From Nelumbo lutea (taxonomy: Eukaryota; Streptophyta; Magnoliopsida; Proteales; Nelumbonaceae), in contig JAKGHH010000002.1 of the NCBI GenBank assembly GCA_022828595.1, positions 37,790,222-37,854,221 of the forward strand: a stretch of DNA of 64,000 nucleotides, read 5' to 3'. The notes under the pieces are model-generated. The model saw only the letters and a list, made by a program, of their open reading frames with translations. It searched no databases and was not told where the DNA came from. Shown here piece after piece: positions 11,040-21,245 of the stretch. Positions within the stretch are counted from its first letter, which is position 1. Each line of letters begins with the position of its first letter. A program made the translations under genes and the position numbers.

Positions 11040-11877
11040 TGATGAAGGAAGATTTGGCCCGACCTCATAGTTACGCAACCCGTGGCAAAGGCAACAGCTT
11101 GGCACAAAAAGCACACCTAAGGCGCGAGCACCAAGGGGAGAAACCAACGGATCGAACTCTACTACTAGCAGTCCAAACTCCCTACTAGGAGCCCAAACTC
11201 CCCCTTAGGCCCCAAGACACTCAGAAAGTAACCCGAACTGACCTGCCACGTAGCAGTTCGGGACACACCTCGCCGAACTGGCCCACCTGCAGTTTGAGAC
11301 ACACCTCACTGAACTGGCCTGCCTTATAGCAGTTCAGGTCTCACCTCAAGACTTCACCTCGCTCACCACTCCGGCACTTTGCCTCCACGATGCCAAACCG
11401 AACAAACTGTATCATGCCTGACACCGAGGAAGTTTGTACCCAGGGGCGGCGCACCTGACTAACTTGGGATCTGACGCTTGACGGCCGCACTTCAAATGGC
11501 CACCTGCCACCGCCACTTGACACCACCATCTCCAGTTACAGAGACGGCTCCGACAAGGAGCAATGGCAGTTCTATCCCACCAGAAAGGATGACACCCGAA
11601 CTAGCAGAAACAAAGGTAATCATACCCAACCTAACAGGGGCTTCGGAGTGAGTACGCGAAGTGGTTATAAAAGGCCCCCTACCCACGACAACAAGGTATG
11701 TGAACTTTGCGCCATCTGGTCTTTACTTTGCCTTTGAGAGAATACTAACTTGAGCTTCGGAGTTAACTCACCGGGTTCCCCCCGGAGTTCCCTCATCTTC
11801 TCCGTTTCAAAATCCCCGTCGCTCCAATCAGAGGCAAAATCGTTGACAGCTAAGACCGGCCGGATTGCGCTCCATCA
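11040..11877 (+). repeat. 5' LTR (838 bp)
   Basis: TGATGAAGG at the left edge and CCATCA at the right edge. It contains about three 38-40-bp repeats with GAACTGRCCTGCC and CAGTTCGGGACACACCTC (about 11,235-11,350) and a TATAAAA box. Compared with the 3' LTR, the first ~600 bp are visibly diverged but everything from 11,645 onwards appears identical. Confidence 0.92.
11666..11672 (+). promoter_or_regulatory. LTR TATA box
   Basis: TATAAAA in GTGGTTATAAAAGGCCCC, about 210 bp before the LTR end. This is the expected place for the U3 promoter of the sense transcript. The same motif is at 21,034-21,040 in the 3' LTR. Confidence 0.75.
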
Positions 11878-11878
11878 A

Positions 11879-11897
11879 TTGGCGCTGTCTGTGGGAA
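11879..11897 (+). other. primer-binding site region
   Basis: TTGGCGCTGTCTGTGGGAA starts 1 bp after the LTR end. TGGCGCCGTCTGTGGGAA-like sites are typical of Tat-lineage gypsy elements. Repeated after the 3' LTR at 21,247. Confidence 0.75.
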
Positions 11898-11960
11898 AGC
11901 TTCTAAAAGCCTCCCTCTAAATCTCCCTTACCTACCCTTCTTTCAAAAACTCCAACACCC

Positions 11961-13621
11961 ATGGCCTCCTCCAACAATGCCGGACATGGAACAGAAACGG
12001 CCACCACTGGAGAGCAACTCCAAGTTCCCATGGTGTGCATTGGGAAACTCACCATCCCTCTTTCAATGGATGGGATCTCCAGTTTGAATGTGCCACAAGC
12101 AGTGGCGCCCCTGAACCCTCCTTCTTTGAACACCCCTCTTCCACTCCCTATTGAAACAAACTTCGCTGAACCAACTGCTGTCCCACTGGCAACCTGCCAG
12201 AACCAGCTGGACGACCTAATGCAGTGCATGCGGGCAATGCAAGCCCAAATGCAACAATTCCAGCAGCACCAACTCCAGCAACACCAAGTACTACACCACC
12301 TCTCCCAACACCATTATCAGCAGCAGGTCCCTCAGCTACCCCTAAACCAGTCACTGCTCCCCCCCCCCCCCCGGCACTCTGTTTCGAAGCCGGTTAAGGC
12401 CTCCCCTCAAGGCGGACGACCTCACCGAGGAGAAGCTTCCCAACCCCAGAACCCCCCTAATAGCCAGGCCTCATCCCCAGGCCGAAAGCAAAGGAAAATC
12501 ACCCCCCGCCTTGCAGCTCGTAGGTGGGTCAGAAACCTCGCCCACAAAGTCACCTCGGCGCTCCAAGTCCGAATTCCCACTCACGGAGAACCGGTTCAGC
12601 GCCTAGCAGCAGACCAACATTCTGGGCCCATCGAGCTCGACAACACGGAGGCCAGCAGTGCCAGCACCAGGCCTGCTCAAAGAAGGCGCCGGCAAAGTCA
12701 CTGAACTGCTACCTGTGTCCTACCCGAGCTCAGAGGCAAAGAAGAGACGAGCTCGGACGAGGTAAAAACTGTCCCAATTCTCTCAGTTCCTTCCCCCTTC
12801 CATCAGAACTTCTGGCAGTCCCCATGCCCAGAGACTTCAAACTTCCATCTCTGGACAAGTATGATTGGTCCTTTGACCTCAACGACCACGTCGACGCATT
12901 CCAATCACAAATGCACATCGCTAGGGCTAGTGAGTCATGCATGTGCATAGCCTTCACCACCACCTTAGTTCATGAGAACAAAGGAAGAAATCAACCAAAG
13001 AATCGAAGGCGGGGTTGAAAAAATAAAAGAGAATGCGAGCCCTCCAACCCAGGCGACAGAAGAAGCCAGGCCCGAGAGGCAAAGCCAAGCCAGCCATCCC
13101 GAGCTCCCTTAGCAGTTCGGACGGATTACACGCCGTTGAACACAAGGCGAACCGAGATCTTGATGACGATCAAGGACGCCCCCTACATAAAGTGGCCACC
13201 TCGCCTAAAGAGTAATCCAAACAAGAGGAATAAAAATCTATACTGTAGTTTTCATAAAGATCACAGTCATAGTACTGAACAATGTAATAATATCCGGGAC
13301 AAGATAGAGGGACTCATCCATCGCAGATACTTGAGAAATTTTGTACATAATGACAATAATAATAAAACAGGTCAGCAAGGGGAACACGGAAAGGATGACC
13401 CCGAGTCCAGCAGTAGACCGACCGAGACCTTGCAGCGACCTCCCCCAGAGGAGAGGCCAGTTCGAGGAACCATCCATGTAATAGTGGGCGGTTCGGTGGT
13501 AGCAGGTTGCACTTCAGCAGCAGCACGGACGTCAGTTCGTGAGGCATCCCGAGAGGAGCAGAACCCCCCAAAGAGGCCGAAGACGGAAGAACCAATCTTT
13601 TTCACAAAAGACGACACGTGA
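11961..13621 (+). pseudogene. gag of the Tat element, with internal deletion
   Basis: The N-terminal ORF 11,961-12,704 starts MASSNNAGHGTETATTGEQL and has Gln-rich and Pro-rich tracts. A shifted frame (12,524-13,018) holds PRDFKLPSLDKYD and DHVDAFQSQMHIARASESCM, the start of the retrotransposon gag domain. The rest of that domain is missing: after FTTTL the sequence jumps to an unrelated-looking stretch. The frame 13,136-13,621 carries a C-x2-H-type knuckle (YCSFHKDHSHSTEQC), expected at the gag C-terminus, and ends in one TGA before the protease in the same frame. Gag packages element RNA into cytoplasmic particles; this copy cannot make an intact one. Confidence 0.85.
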
Positions 13622-14188
13622 AGTGTTCACTATCCCCACAACGACGCGCTCGTCATAAAACTAAGGATCAGCGACTTCGAAGTCCGGCACGTACTTGTAG
13701 ACTCAGGCAGTTCGGTGGATATCCTCTTCAAATTGGCGTTCGACCAATTACAGTTGCAGAGAAGCGAGTTGAAGCCCGCGAACACTCCTCTGGTGGGCTT
13801 CAACGGAGAGGAAGTCAGGCCCCTGGGGAAGATAACAGTACCTGTGGAAGTCGGCACATGGCCGTGTGCAGTAAGACTCAACCACGACTTCCTGGTGGTC
13901 GCGACCCCCTCCCCATACAACGCCATATTAGGGCAGCCAATTACGCATATTCTGCGAGCAGTGGTCTCTACCTACTATCTGGCAATGAAGTTCCCCACGG
14001 ACTTCGGTGTGGGGGTAGTGCGGGGCGACCAGCTTGAGTCCCGCAAATGCTATGTTGCCGCCCTAAAGGGAAAAACCAAGGTAGCCAACGACCTCAAACT
14101 GGAGCGGCCTACGGAGCAGGGCGAGGAACGAGCTTCGCCCACCGAGGAAATAGTCATGGTCCCGACCTCGGCTACAGATCCGGTGTGA
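13622..14188 (+). pseudogene. aspartic protease region of the Tat element
   Basis: Same frame as the upstream gag tail, separated from it by a single TGA (13,619-13,621). It reads NDALVIKLRISDFEVRHVLV then the active-site triad DSGSS (Asp codon 13,700-13,702), and later PYNAILGQP, the usual second conserved motif of retropepsins in this lineage. The domain itself is open to 14,188. The protease cleaves the gag-pol polyprotein. A stop at 14,186-14,188 cuts it off from RT, which continues in the same frame. Confidence 0.85.
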
Positions 14189-14236
14189 ACACTACAAATC
14201 GGTGCTTCCGTCAAGGAGCCTCTACAAACTGAACTG

Positions 14237-15241
14237 GTGAGTTTCTTACTTCAAAATTTAGATATTTTTGCATGGTCCACGGCAGATATGCCCGGTATTG
14301 ATCCTGGCCTTATAACTCACAAACTTAACACTGACCCTGTAGTCAGACCCATTAGACAGAAGAAACGCAACTTAGCCCCGGAGCGCTGGAGGGCGGTCGA
14401 CGAAGAAATCGAAAAGCTCCTCGCAGCGGACTTCATAAGGGAAGTTCATTACCCTAGCTGGGTAGCCAACCAGTGCTGGTGAAAAAAGAAAACAGCAAGT
14501 GGCGCATGTGCGTCGACTACACCGACCTGAACCGAGCTTGCCCAAAGGACTGCTTCCCCCTACTCAGGCTACAACCAAATCAAGATGGATCAGTCTGACG
14601 AGGAAAAAACCAGCTTCATAACCGAGTTCGGTTTGTACTGTTACAAGGTCATGCCCTTTGAACTAAAGAATGATGGGGCGACCTTCCAAAGACTTGTAAA
14701 TAATCTTTTTTAGCCCTTAATTGGCACGAAAATAGAATGTTATGTAGACGACATGGTCGTCAAAACACAGTTCTCATAGGAATTAATAAAAGACTTAAAT
14801 TTTGTCTTCCAAATTCTGCATCAATATAGAATGAGACTGAACCCAAACAAGTGTGTCTTCAGTGTCACCTCAAGTAAGTTCCTAGGGTACATTGTCAACC
14901 GGCGCGGTAGTGAGGCCAACCCGAACAGAATAGAGGTCATCCTAAATATGAGACCACCTCGAAAACTAAAAGAGGTTCAGAGGCTAAACAGCCGCATAGC
15001 CACTCTGAGCCGCTTCATGTCCAAATCGGCAGACCGCTGCCTGCCTTTCTTTAAGGCAATCAAATGCAAAGGGTTCGAATGGACTCGAGATTGCCAGCTC
15101 GCGCTCGACGAGCTAAAAACCTACCTCGCCACTATGCCAACCTTAGCCAGACCTAAGGAGGGCAAGGTCTTAGAACTGTACCTCTCGGTGAGCGATGAGG
15201 TGGTCAGTTTGGTACTAATAAAGGAAGTAGATCGGGTCTAG
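14237..15241 (+). pseudogene. reverse transcriptase of the Tat element, motif A lost
   Basis: N-terminal part: DIFAWSTADMPGIDP and RNLAPERWRAVDEEIEKLL, then a frameshift near 14,470 and SKWRMCVDYTDLNRACPKDC. Directly after CFPL the sequence continues with YSGYNQIKM, so the segment that normally carries the first catalytic aspartate (the FMDA motif) is missing. The second catalytic site is present as CYVDDMVVK (about 14,740). LNPNKCVFSVTSSKFLGYIV and the thumb/connection follow in 14,831-15,241. There is a stop near 14,713 (LF*PLIGTK). The protein cannot be an active polymerase. Confidence 0.9.
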
Positions 15242-16260
15242 TGACCCGTCTATTATGTTAGTAAAATTCTGCAGGGAGCAGAGACGAGATACCCACAGAT
15301 AGAAAAAATAGCGTACGCACTGGTGATTTCAGCTCGAAAACTCTGCTCGTACTTCCAAGCTCATACCGTCGTCGTCTTAACTGACAAACCTCTGAGACAA
15401 GTCTTGCTCAAGCCCGAGGATTCCGGTCAGCTGACGAAGTGGGCCATCGAACTCAGTGAGTACGATCTCCAGTACAAACCCTGGATCGCCATTAAGGCCC
15501 AAGCCTTAGCAGATTTTATCGCCGAATGCACATTTAGCCTCGAAGCCCCTGAGGAGGTTGAGCCTGAGATCCCCAGTTCAGGTGAACCCGGAGCTCCCAA
15601 GCCAATAGTGTCTGAACCCCGTGAAGTAGCAGCCAGTGTGGCATCTCTCATAGTCAGGCCAAGCGCGAACTGGGATGAGGAGCCCTGGATCCTTCACGTA
15701 GATGGTTTCTCGAACCAGCAGGGCAGCAGGGCTGGATATGCGGCCTGGGTGGCACAAAATTAGAATACGCACTACGCTTTGAGTTTGTGGCTACCAACAA
15801 CGAGGCAGAATACGAAGCACTAATAGCCGGGCTGAACCTAGCGCAAAAGGTAAGAGCAAAGCACATAGTCATCTGCAGCGATTCCCAGCTTGTGGTCAAC
15901 CAGGTTATGGGCGAGTACAAAGCACGCAAGCTCTCCATGATCGCATAGTTAGCGAAAGTAAAAGAGGCCCTACTCAACTTCCAGTCACACTTTATCAGGC
16001 AAATCCCGAGGTCAGAGAACACTGAGGCCGACGCTCTGTCCCGGTTAGTCAGCACAAGTCACAACAACATGAGAACTGTGTACATAGAGGACTTACCTCG
16101 GCCTAATATTCTTGGTGGGGCAAAGGAGGTCGCTCCCGTCCTTGAAGCAGAGCCGAGCTGGATTGACCCACTCGTGAGCTTCTTGCTAGATGGAACCCTC
16201 CCTGCAGACCGCAATGCGGCCAAGAGGGTGTAGTGCCAAGCAGCCAAATACGTCATAATT
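15242..16260 (+). pseudogene. two RNase H domains of the Tat element
   Basis: First RNase H: KLCSYFQAHTVVVLTDKPLR and LTKWAIELSEYDLQYKP (about 15,330-15,480). Second, archaeal-type RNase H: WILHVDGFSNQQGSRAGYA (about 15,685-15,745), a stop/shift near 15,762, then EFVATNNEAEYEALIAGLNL, VICSDSQLVVNQVMGEY and SENTEADALSRL (to about 16,045). The catalytic D, E, D residues of the second domain are visible. Stops occur near 15,239, 15,762, 15,946 and 16,231. A second RNase H domain is a known acquisition of the Tat lineage. Confidence 0.85.
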
Positions 16261-16327
16261 GACGAACGGTTGTAGGTCCTACACGCTCCCCTACTTGCGT
16301 TGCCTGTGACCTGCCGAAGTCGAGCTC

Positions 16328-17380
16328 GTACTTCGCAACACTCATGAAGGTCTGTGCGATGGACACCTGGGGGGCAGAGCACTCGCCCAAAAAGCACTTC
16401 GACAAGGATACTACTGGCCAATGATGAAGGCAGAAGCCGTCGAGCTCGTCAGAAAATGCGAAAAGTGTCAGAAGCACACCAATATCCACCATCAGCCCAC
16501 TTCCGACCTCAAATACCTTGCCAGCCCATGGCCCTTTGCACAATGGGGCATCGACCTCCTGGGGCCATTTCCACTAGCAACAGGTGGGAGAAAGTTCCTA
16601 GTGGTGGCAGTAGATTACTTCACAAAGTGGATAGAAGCCGAACCTCTGGCAACAATTACAACCCGAAACATACAGAACTTCTTTTGGAAGAACATAGTAT
16701 GTCACTTCGGGTTACCTTGGATACTGATCTCCGACAACGACAAGCAATTCGAGGATATCAAGTTCCAAGAATGGTGCCAGAGTATGGAAATCCAGCAGAA
16801 CTTCACATCGGTCATGCACCCACAGGAAAACGGTCAGACAGAAGTAATGAACAGAGCCATCTTGCACAGACTGAAAGCACGTCTAGACCGAGCTAAAGGG
16901 TTGTGGGCAGAAGATCTCCCAAGTGTTCTATGGGCTCACCGAACTATAGAAAAAACCGCCACGGGAGAGACCCCCTTCAACCTCACCTATGGCACTAAAG
17001 CGGTAATCCCAGTGGAAATCGAAATACCTACACTACGACTAGAAACATATGACGATCAAACAAACGGAGATGAGTTAAGTACCAACCTTGACCTCCTGGA
17101 CAAGGTAAGAGACCTCGTGCACATCCGGATAGTGGCCTATCAGCAGCAGGTAGCTCGGTACTACAACGCCAGAGTAAAGAAGCGAAGCTTCCAAGTCGGC
17201 AACCTAGTTCTCCGTAAGATTATGGTGCCCGAACCCGGCGTGGGAAAACTTGGACCAAATTGGGAAGGGCCCTATAGAGTAAAGAGAGCGCTCGGGGGGG
17301 CATACGAGCTCGAAACCTTAGAAGGCAAACAAGTACCCCGAGCGTGGAACATCGTTAACTTAAGGCCATACTACCTATAG
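16328..17380 (+). CDS. integrase domain of the Tat element (open)
   Basis: Open from about 16,328 to the stop at 17,378-17,380; the first ATG of the longest run is at 16,421, but the domain starts earlier. The zinc-binding HHCC region reads THEGLCDGHLGG (16,343 on) and CEKCQKH. The catalytic core has GIDLLGPF, ISDNDKQF and the QENGQTEVMN segment, giving the D, D, E triad. The C-terminal domain shows WEGPYRVKRALGGAYELE and NIVNLRPYYL. Integrase inserts element cDNA into the host genome. It is expressed only as part of a pol polyprotein, which is broken upstream (a TGA sits at about 16,301), so this is a conserved domain and not an independent gene. Confidence 0.85.
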   Translation, partial: VLRNTHEGLCDGHLGGRALAQKALRQGYYWPMMKAEAVELVRKCEKCQKHTNIHHQPTSDLKYLASPWPFAQWGIDLLGPFPLATGGRKFLVVAVDYFTKWIEAEPLATITTRNIQNFFWKNIVCHFGLPWILISDNDKQFEDIKFQEWCQSMEIQQNFTSVMHPQENGQTEVMNRAILHRLKARLDRAKGLWAEDLPSVLWAHRTIEKTATGETPFNLTYGTKAVIPVEIEIPTLRLETYDDQTNGDELSTNLDLLDKVRDLVHIRIVAYQQQVARYYNARVKKRSFQVGNLVLRKIMVPEPGVGKLGPNWEGPYRVKRALGGAYELETLEGKQVPRAWNIVNLRPYYL

Positions 17381-17680
17381 ACCGCCAAGCGAAGTGGACA
17401 AAATCGCTACAAGAGCCTAAGGGCCGGGATGCCAAGCTAACAAGAGGAACCTCGGCATAGGCAAGCAAAGAAAAGTTGGGCATATTATCAGTTCGGTAAA
17501 ATATCAGTCAAAAGACTAAAGCGAAACAGAGACTAAGTATCAAACACCGAAACAGGTCGCGCGAGTGCAATAACCTGGGCAAGAAACAGATCGGGCATAC
17601 CATCAGTTTGGAAAAAGAACAACACTTAACGAAAAGATTGTTTATTCCATTGCAAGAAAAGAAAGAGTACAAAAAAAAAT

Positions 17681-19637
17681 TTACAAGCCCGGAGCTACTT
17701 CTTCCCCAGGCACTTCAACGACACCCGAAGGTCTTGCCTCACCCTCGGAATCTGGCTCACCATCAGCAGTGTTCGCCATCTCCTGGGTTATACGCGAAGT
17801 GGATATGGCGCTAATATTGAGGTAGGAGTACGTGTTCTGGATCATCCACCGGCTCAGCTTGAATCCCCTTCTGTAAAAATCCACCATCAAGTCGTCAAAA
17901 CGGGGCGAGGCAATATAGTCCTCAACAGCCTTCTTCTTGGCATCTTCGATACCTTGGGAAAAGATCTGCGTTTTCTCCCTGATGTCCTCCTGAAGATATT
18001 CGACCTGATGCTGCAGGTTCAACCTCAAATCCGCCATATGTTTCACGACTACCCCCATGGCCTCGGTATCCCGCTGAGACATCGCCTGCCTGGCCATAGC
18101 AACGCGAGCAACCTCTTCGACAGCATGAGTGGCTGCCTCAGCAGCTCGGGTATTCGCCTCGGTAGCACAAAAAGCCTCTTCGACAGCTCACGCCTGCCTC
18201 GAGCTCCTCTCCACCTGGGCCGCTAAGGCGTGAATAGAAGAGTTCACCTACCAAAAGGAACAAAGGATAGGATTAACAACAGCAAGAATGATAGAAAACA
18301 AAGAGGGCAGACGAAATTTGACTCACCACCATAGCATGAGTTACGGCACAATAGGCAATCTGGTTCAAGGGAAGATCGGTCCACGCCGCGATCTCCTCGA
18401 GTAAAGTGGCCTCCCTACTCTTCTAAAGAGCATAGTTCGGCGACAATACGCTCTTGAACTCCCCTTTAGCTCCCGAGCCCGAGGGCCCAGCTCGCGTATG
18501 AGCAGACCCAGAATAAGCGGGAGCACTAGAGTAGGTGGGAGCACCCGGGTGAGTGGTCTCGGTGTAAGGGGCCCTTGCCGCTTCCTGCCTTGAAGGAGCC
18601 ACCTCGGGCTCCCTGGGCAGATCCTCTGACGTGTGGTCTAGAACTTGTGGCTCCTCCTGGGGCAGCTCGGTACGAGTTTGCTTGGCGACCCGCTTCATCC
18701 TCTTCATGCCTTGGAACAGGCACCCCCCACGAGTCCTCTCTAAGTCCATCACACCTGCAAAAAAGAGTTCGGCATCAGAAAAAAATGAAGGAACAAAGCG
18801 AACAAGAAACATCTGAGCAAGAAACCTACTCGAACTCAAGGCGGCCTCAATAAGCTTGGCCTCCGTTAGGTAATGATGGCATTTTAACCCTTGTCGTGCC
18901 CATTGCCAAAGGCCCTTCATCGTCTCTTTATCGAGAGTGACACCGGAATCAGGAGCGGCCTCCCCCCACCCAGTCTGAAAAGGCCACCCTTGTGCACTTC
19001 GCACCCCGAAGTAGTCCCACTTCCACACCGGGACCTTGTTGGGAAGTTCGTGCAGAAGCTTAAAACCTAGGTGAGGAGATAGGTAATACGCCCGTCTACC
19101 CCTGGGAAGAGAACCCGCTTGTTTCTTGAGCATTAAAATAGAGGAGAATATCTCCAAGTCTAAAGGGAAGCCCTGTTCGCAAAAAAAGGAGGTTGTCCCC
19201 ACTAAGTTCCGAATAGAGTTCGGATGAAACTGGCCAATGGTAACGCCGAAGTGGTTTATGACCTCGACGATAAGGGGGTCGAAAGGCAATCGCAGCCCCG
19301 CAACGAGCTGCTCCCGAAATATCATGATCTCATCAGGACCGTGTTCCCAAGGAAAGCTACCCGAAGGAATGAAATAGGCATACCCGCCAGGCAAATGGTA
19401 AGCAATAATAAGAAATTGGAGCTCCTCGAGCGTCATGGTCGAAGGACCAAACCTATCTAGCATTCGACTTCGACGAGAGGTAGACGCCAAATTGCCCAAA
19501 GAGGCTCGGCCTACGGGTTCGAAGTCATCCTCAAGTTCCACCTCCGGATCACTAAAGCCATCGGGGGATGAGACTCGGTTCGTAGAACCTACATTGAACC
19601 TACTTGAAGAATCGTCTGAGCTATCCAAGCTAGACAT
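17681..19637 (-). pseudogene. antisense ORF of the Tat element (putative gypsy-type 'transposase' domain)
   Basis: Minus-strand gene between pol and the 3' LTR. The main ORF 19,637-18,423 (404 codons) begins MSSLDSSDDSSSRF and contains FHPNSIRNLVGTTSFF, WKWDYFGVRSAQGWPFQ and LWQWARQGLKCHHYL, resembling the plant family annotated as 'putative gypsy type transposon' (Pfam Transposase_28). A likely in-frame intron (about 18,830-18,760) is suggested by a TTTTTTGCAG acceptor. A stop near 18,425 and a second near 18,190 break it. The C-terminal coiled-coil part, 18,097-17,681, carries VKHMADLRLNLQHQVEYLQE and DDLMVDFYRRGFKL. Antisense ORFs are known in Tat elements such as Grande; their role is unclear. 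Confidence 0.75.
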
Positions 19638-19837
19638 CGAGGAGAAAAGGTGGATTCAAGAAAAGTACTCACCCGAAAAAATGTTTTGAAGGCTCCTAAA
19701 ACTGAAACAAGCAAGAAGACCTTGGAGGCGAAATAACAAGCCTAGACGCGAACTGAAAGGCCTGGGCATGAGCTGAAAATTTGGACGCGAGCTCAAGTAG
19801 CAAACTGCAGAAGTGACAAAACGACTATGGTCCCCTA

Positions 19838-19847
19838 CTATTTATAG
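19838..19847 (-). promoter_or_regulatory. TATA box of the antisense ORF
   Basis: Minus-strand CTATAAATAG, about 200 bp upstream of the antisense ATG at 19,637. It is a good plant TATA consensus, correctly oriented and placed for antisense transcription. Confidence 0.6.
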
Positions 19848-19943
19848 CTACAGTAACCAAGAACCAACAATACAGATCAAAGCCAATTCGACGGCCCGCA
19901 TTCGTGCTGGCTGCACATCCTTTGTGACCGAGACGTGATTGGC

Positions 19944-20100
19944 ACACGTCTCTCTGAAATGGACGAAACGTCAATGTACGTCTTTCTGAAACCGACGATG
20001 CACCGGCGCACGTCTTTCTGAAACTGACAATGCACCGCACACGTCTTTCTGCAACTGACAACTGCCAACGCACGTCTCCTCAAAATGACAGTGGCGCGCT
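19944..20100 (-). repeat. ~32-bp tandem repeats with ACGT cores upstream of the antisense TATA box
   Basis: Five imperfect units CACGTCTYTCTGAAAYKGAC start near 19,944, 19,976, 20,009, 20,040 and 20,070 (plus coordinates). Each contains an ACGT core, the heart of plant bZIP-binding elements. They lie 100-250 bp upstream of the antisense TATA box, where promoter elements would be. Confidence 0.7.
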
Positions 20101-20342
20101 TTTTTCAAAATCAAAAGACTCGCTGTCATGTTCCCAGCGGCGCGATTTTTTGAAATTTAAAATAAACGCACGCTGCCACGTCTGTCAACATTTGTAAGTA
20201 GGTAGGCATGTCTCCCGCCTTGTTGGGACACTCCAGAAAACCGAAGAACCCTGACAGAGCACCGTGCACTATCAAGATTCGAAGAATGGGACAAATCAAC
20301 CTACCACCTCGCAAACTCCCCGCGCCAGGGCAAGACCCTTGG

Positions 20343-20362
20343 TGCGAGGAGTGGGGGGCAAT
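20343..20362 (+). other. polypurine tract
   Basis: GCGAGGAGTGGGGGGCAA-type purine-rich sequence ending directly before the 3' LTR start at 20,363. This is the plus-strand primer site of reverse transcription. Confidence 0.75.
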
Positions 20363-21245
20363 TGATGAAGGAAGATTTGGCCCGATCTCATAGTTACACA
20401 ACACGTGGCAAAGGTAACAGCTCGACACAAAAAGCATGCCTAAGGCGCGAGCACCAAGGGGAGAAACCAACGGATCGAACTCTACTACCAGCAGTCCGAA
20501 CTCCCTACTAGGAGCCTGAACTCCCCCTTAAGCCCCAAGCCACTCAGACAGAAACCCGAACTGACCTGCCATGTAGCAGTTTGGGACACCCCTTGCCGAA
20601 CTAGCCTGCCTGCAGCTCGGGACACACCTCACCGAACTAGCCTGCCTTATAGCAGTTCGGGTCTCACCTCACCGAACTAGTCTGCACTATGGCAATACAG
20701 GACATACCTCCAAACTCAAGACTTCACCTCGCTCACCACTCCGGCACTTTGCCTCCAGGATCCAAACCGAACAAACCGTACCATGCCTGACACCGAGGAA
20801 GTTCGTAGCCAGGGGCGGCGCACTTGACTGACTTGGGATCTTACGCTTGACGGCCGCACTTCAAACGGCCACCTGCCACCGCCACCTGACACCGCCATCT
20901 CCAGTTACAGAGACGGCTCCAAAAGGAGCAATGGCGGTTCTGTCCCAATGGAAAGAACGACACCCGAACTGGCAGAAACAAAGGTAATCATACCCGACCT
21001 GATAGGGGCTTTGGAGTGAGTACGCGAAGTGGTTATAAAAGGCCCCCTACCCACGACAACAAGGTATGTGAACTTTGCGCCATCTGGTCTTTACTTTGCC
21101 TTTGAGAGAATACTAACTTGAGCTTCGGAGTTAACTCACCGGGTTCCCCCCGGAGTTCCCTCATCTTCTCCGTTTCAAAATCCCCGTCGCTCCAATCAGA
21201 GGCAAAATCGTTGACAGCTAAGACCGGCCGGATTGCGCTCCATCA
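20363..21245 (+). repeat. 3' LTR (883 bp)
   Basis: Same ends as the 5' LTR (TGATG, CATCA) but 45 bp longer. It carries about four U3 repeats of the GAACTRGYCTGC/CAGTTCGGGWC type (about 20,555-20,712) against three in the 5' LTR; the extra unit reads CACCGAACTAGTCTGCACTA. From 21,013 on it is identical to the 5' LTR. Confidence 0.9.

Noticed and set aside
10351..11188. Open frames of 94 and 108 codons
   Set aside because: They cross LTR-like, CT-rich and flank-repeat sequence and the 5' LTR edge; no domain and no codon-level signal.
11903..12229. 108-codon minus-strand frame, repeated at 21,271-21,597
   Set aside because: Antisense shadow of gag; its conservation only reflects the identical DNA of the two copies.
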